NCBI RefSeq assembly: GCF_938018035.1
Contig: NZ_CALIJF010000277.1
Location: 1 to 14,613 of the forward strand
Direction of reading: 5' to 3'
Origin: an uncultured Campylobacter sp.
Lineage (GTDB): Bacteria > Campylobacterota > Campylobacteria > Campylobacterales > Campylobacteraceae
DNA length: 14,613 bases
Below are positions 14,087-14,613 of the stretch, one piece after another (within the stretch, counting starts at the first letter, position 1; each line of letters opens with the position of its first letter). Position numbers and translations under genes: made by a program. The notes beneath the pieces are model-generated. The model ran no database searches. It saw only the letters and a list, made by a program, of their open reading frames with translations, and was not told the origin of the DNA.

Positions 14087-14452
14087 GTGATAAAGATCGG
14101 CACGGACATAACCGCGGTGCGCAGGATCGCAGCGCTGCGCGCAAAATACGGCGCGAAATTTCTAAAGCGCATTTTGAAAAAATCCGAGCGCTCCTCCGCG
14201 CTGCGCGACGAAAGTATAGCGGGCGTCTATGCCGCCAAAGAGGCGCTTAGCAAGGCGCTAGGCACCGGCATCGGCGCGGAGTTCGGCTTTAAAGACGCTA
14301 AAATTTACAAAGACGCTCTGGGCGCGCCGCATTTAAAAATACGTAAAAAAATCCGTAAAAAATTTCATATCAAATCCGCAAGTCTTAGCATCACGCACGA
14401 CGTAAACGTCGCAATTGCGGTAGTCGCACTCGATATAAAACTAACGAAATAA
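14087..14452 (+). CDS. acpS: Holo-[acyl-carrier-protein] synthase (GTG start)
   Basis: The 121-residue enzyme transfers 4'-phosphopantetheine from coenzyme A to acyl carrier protein, activating it for fatty acid synthesis; members form trimers. The magnesium-binding residues are D7 in IGTDI and E52 in AAKEALSKALG, with K56 in the same helix. LSITHD near the end matches the family's LSxSH region. The start is GTG with only a weak G-rich stretch upstream, so translation may depend on the cyclophilin gene 28 bases upstream. The stretch KIRKKIRKKFHI near 104-115 is unusually basic. It is the third gene of the rightward cluster. Confidence 0.88.
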   Translation: MIKIGTDITAVRRIAALRAKYGAKFLKRILKKSERSSALRDESIAGVYAAKEALSKALGTGIGAEFGFKDAKIYKDALGAPHLKIRKKIRKKFHIKSASLSITHDVNVAIAVVALDIKLTK

Positions 14453-14474
14453 CGAATATATAAGAGGACGAATT

Positions 14475-14613
14475 TTGAAAAAATATCTTATTAATTTTCT
14501 AAAATTTATAAAGCGCCATTATATAATCTCTGCGATTTTTATCATCTGCATTTTGACATTTATCCCTTATATGCCTATAAATATGGGCTTAAACTACGCC
14601 GGAGTTTGCACCA
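14475..14613 (+). CDS. N-terminus of a membrane protein (TTG start, cut by window edge)
   Basis: TTG at 14475 is preceded by AAGAGG with a seven-base spacing, giving a start 22 bases after acpS. The first 46 residues begin MKKYLINFLKFIKRHY, a basic amphipathic stretch, followed by a hydrophobic segment (about 17-31). The stretch then continues with PYMPINMGLNYAGVC. This looks like an N-terminal membrane anchor or first transmembrane span. The frame stays open to the window edge. The family cannot be named from this fragment. Confidence 0.55.
   Translation, partial: MKKYLINFLKFIKRHYIISAIFIICILTFIPYMPINMGLNYAGVCT

Overview
The window looks like a chromosomal segment of a Campylobacter, probably one of the oral, higher-GC species (C. 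gracilis / C. showae / C. rectus group). This is an inference from three things: the protein types (an epsilonproteobacterial-style TrmA with an N-terminal cysteine cluster, an NhaC-family antiporter, a single-ACT threonine ammonia-lyase, YebC, a small cyclophilin), GC-balanced coding sequence, and gene-free DNA crowded with AAATTT/AAAATTTTGC words. No rRNA, tRNA, CRISPR array, transposase or phage gene was recognised.

Layout. 1-486 holds no recognisable gene. 487-1092 (+) carries two small unknown membrane proteins. 1295-2479 (-) is a two-gene unit: a membrane-anchored DUF4230-like protein started from TTG, followed directly by an unknown 156-aa protein. 2480-3289 is gene-free and contains three copies, two direct and one inverted, of a G-rich structured repeat. 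3290-4501 (-) is threonine ammonia-lyase. 4602-7903 (-) is a two-gene operon with an ATGA overlap: an NhaC-family antiporter, then a TrmA-type m5U methyltransferase whose coding sequence is expanded by about 160 codons of a 15-nt periodic repeat. 7904-8588 is gene-free with two notable hairpins. 8589-9821 (-) is an exported ankyrin-repeat protein. 9822-10282 is gene-free and rich in AAAATTTTGC words. 10283-12687 (-) is a copper export operon, with a CopZ-like chaperone upstream of a Cu+ P1B ATPase. From 12821 to the right edge (+) run yebC, a cyclophilin-type peptidyl-prolyl isomerase, acpS and the beginning of a membrane protein.

How the genes relate. Most are housekeeping: translation support (YebC, TrmA), protein folding (cyclophilin), lipid/ACP maturation (AcpS), isoleucine precursor supply or threonine breakdown (IlvA), ion and pH homeostasis (NhaC) and copper homeostasis (CopZ plus CopA). 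The adjacent functions do not form one larger pathway. Two items deserve most attention. One is the pentapeptide-periodic insertion in TrmA, placed just before the SAM-binding motif and resembling the local intergenic word family. The other is the three-copy repeat at 2625-3153, which combines a covarying triloop hairpin, a G-quadruplex motif in every copy, and a long hairpin in two copies that would compete with the quadruplex.
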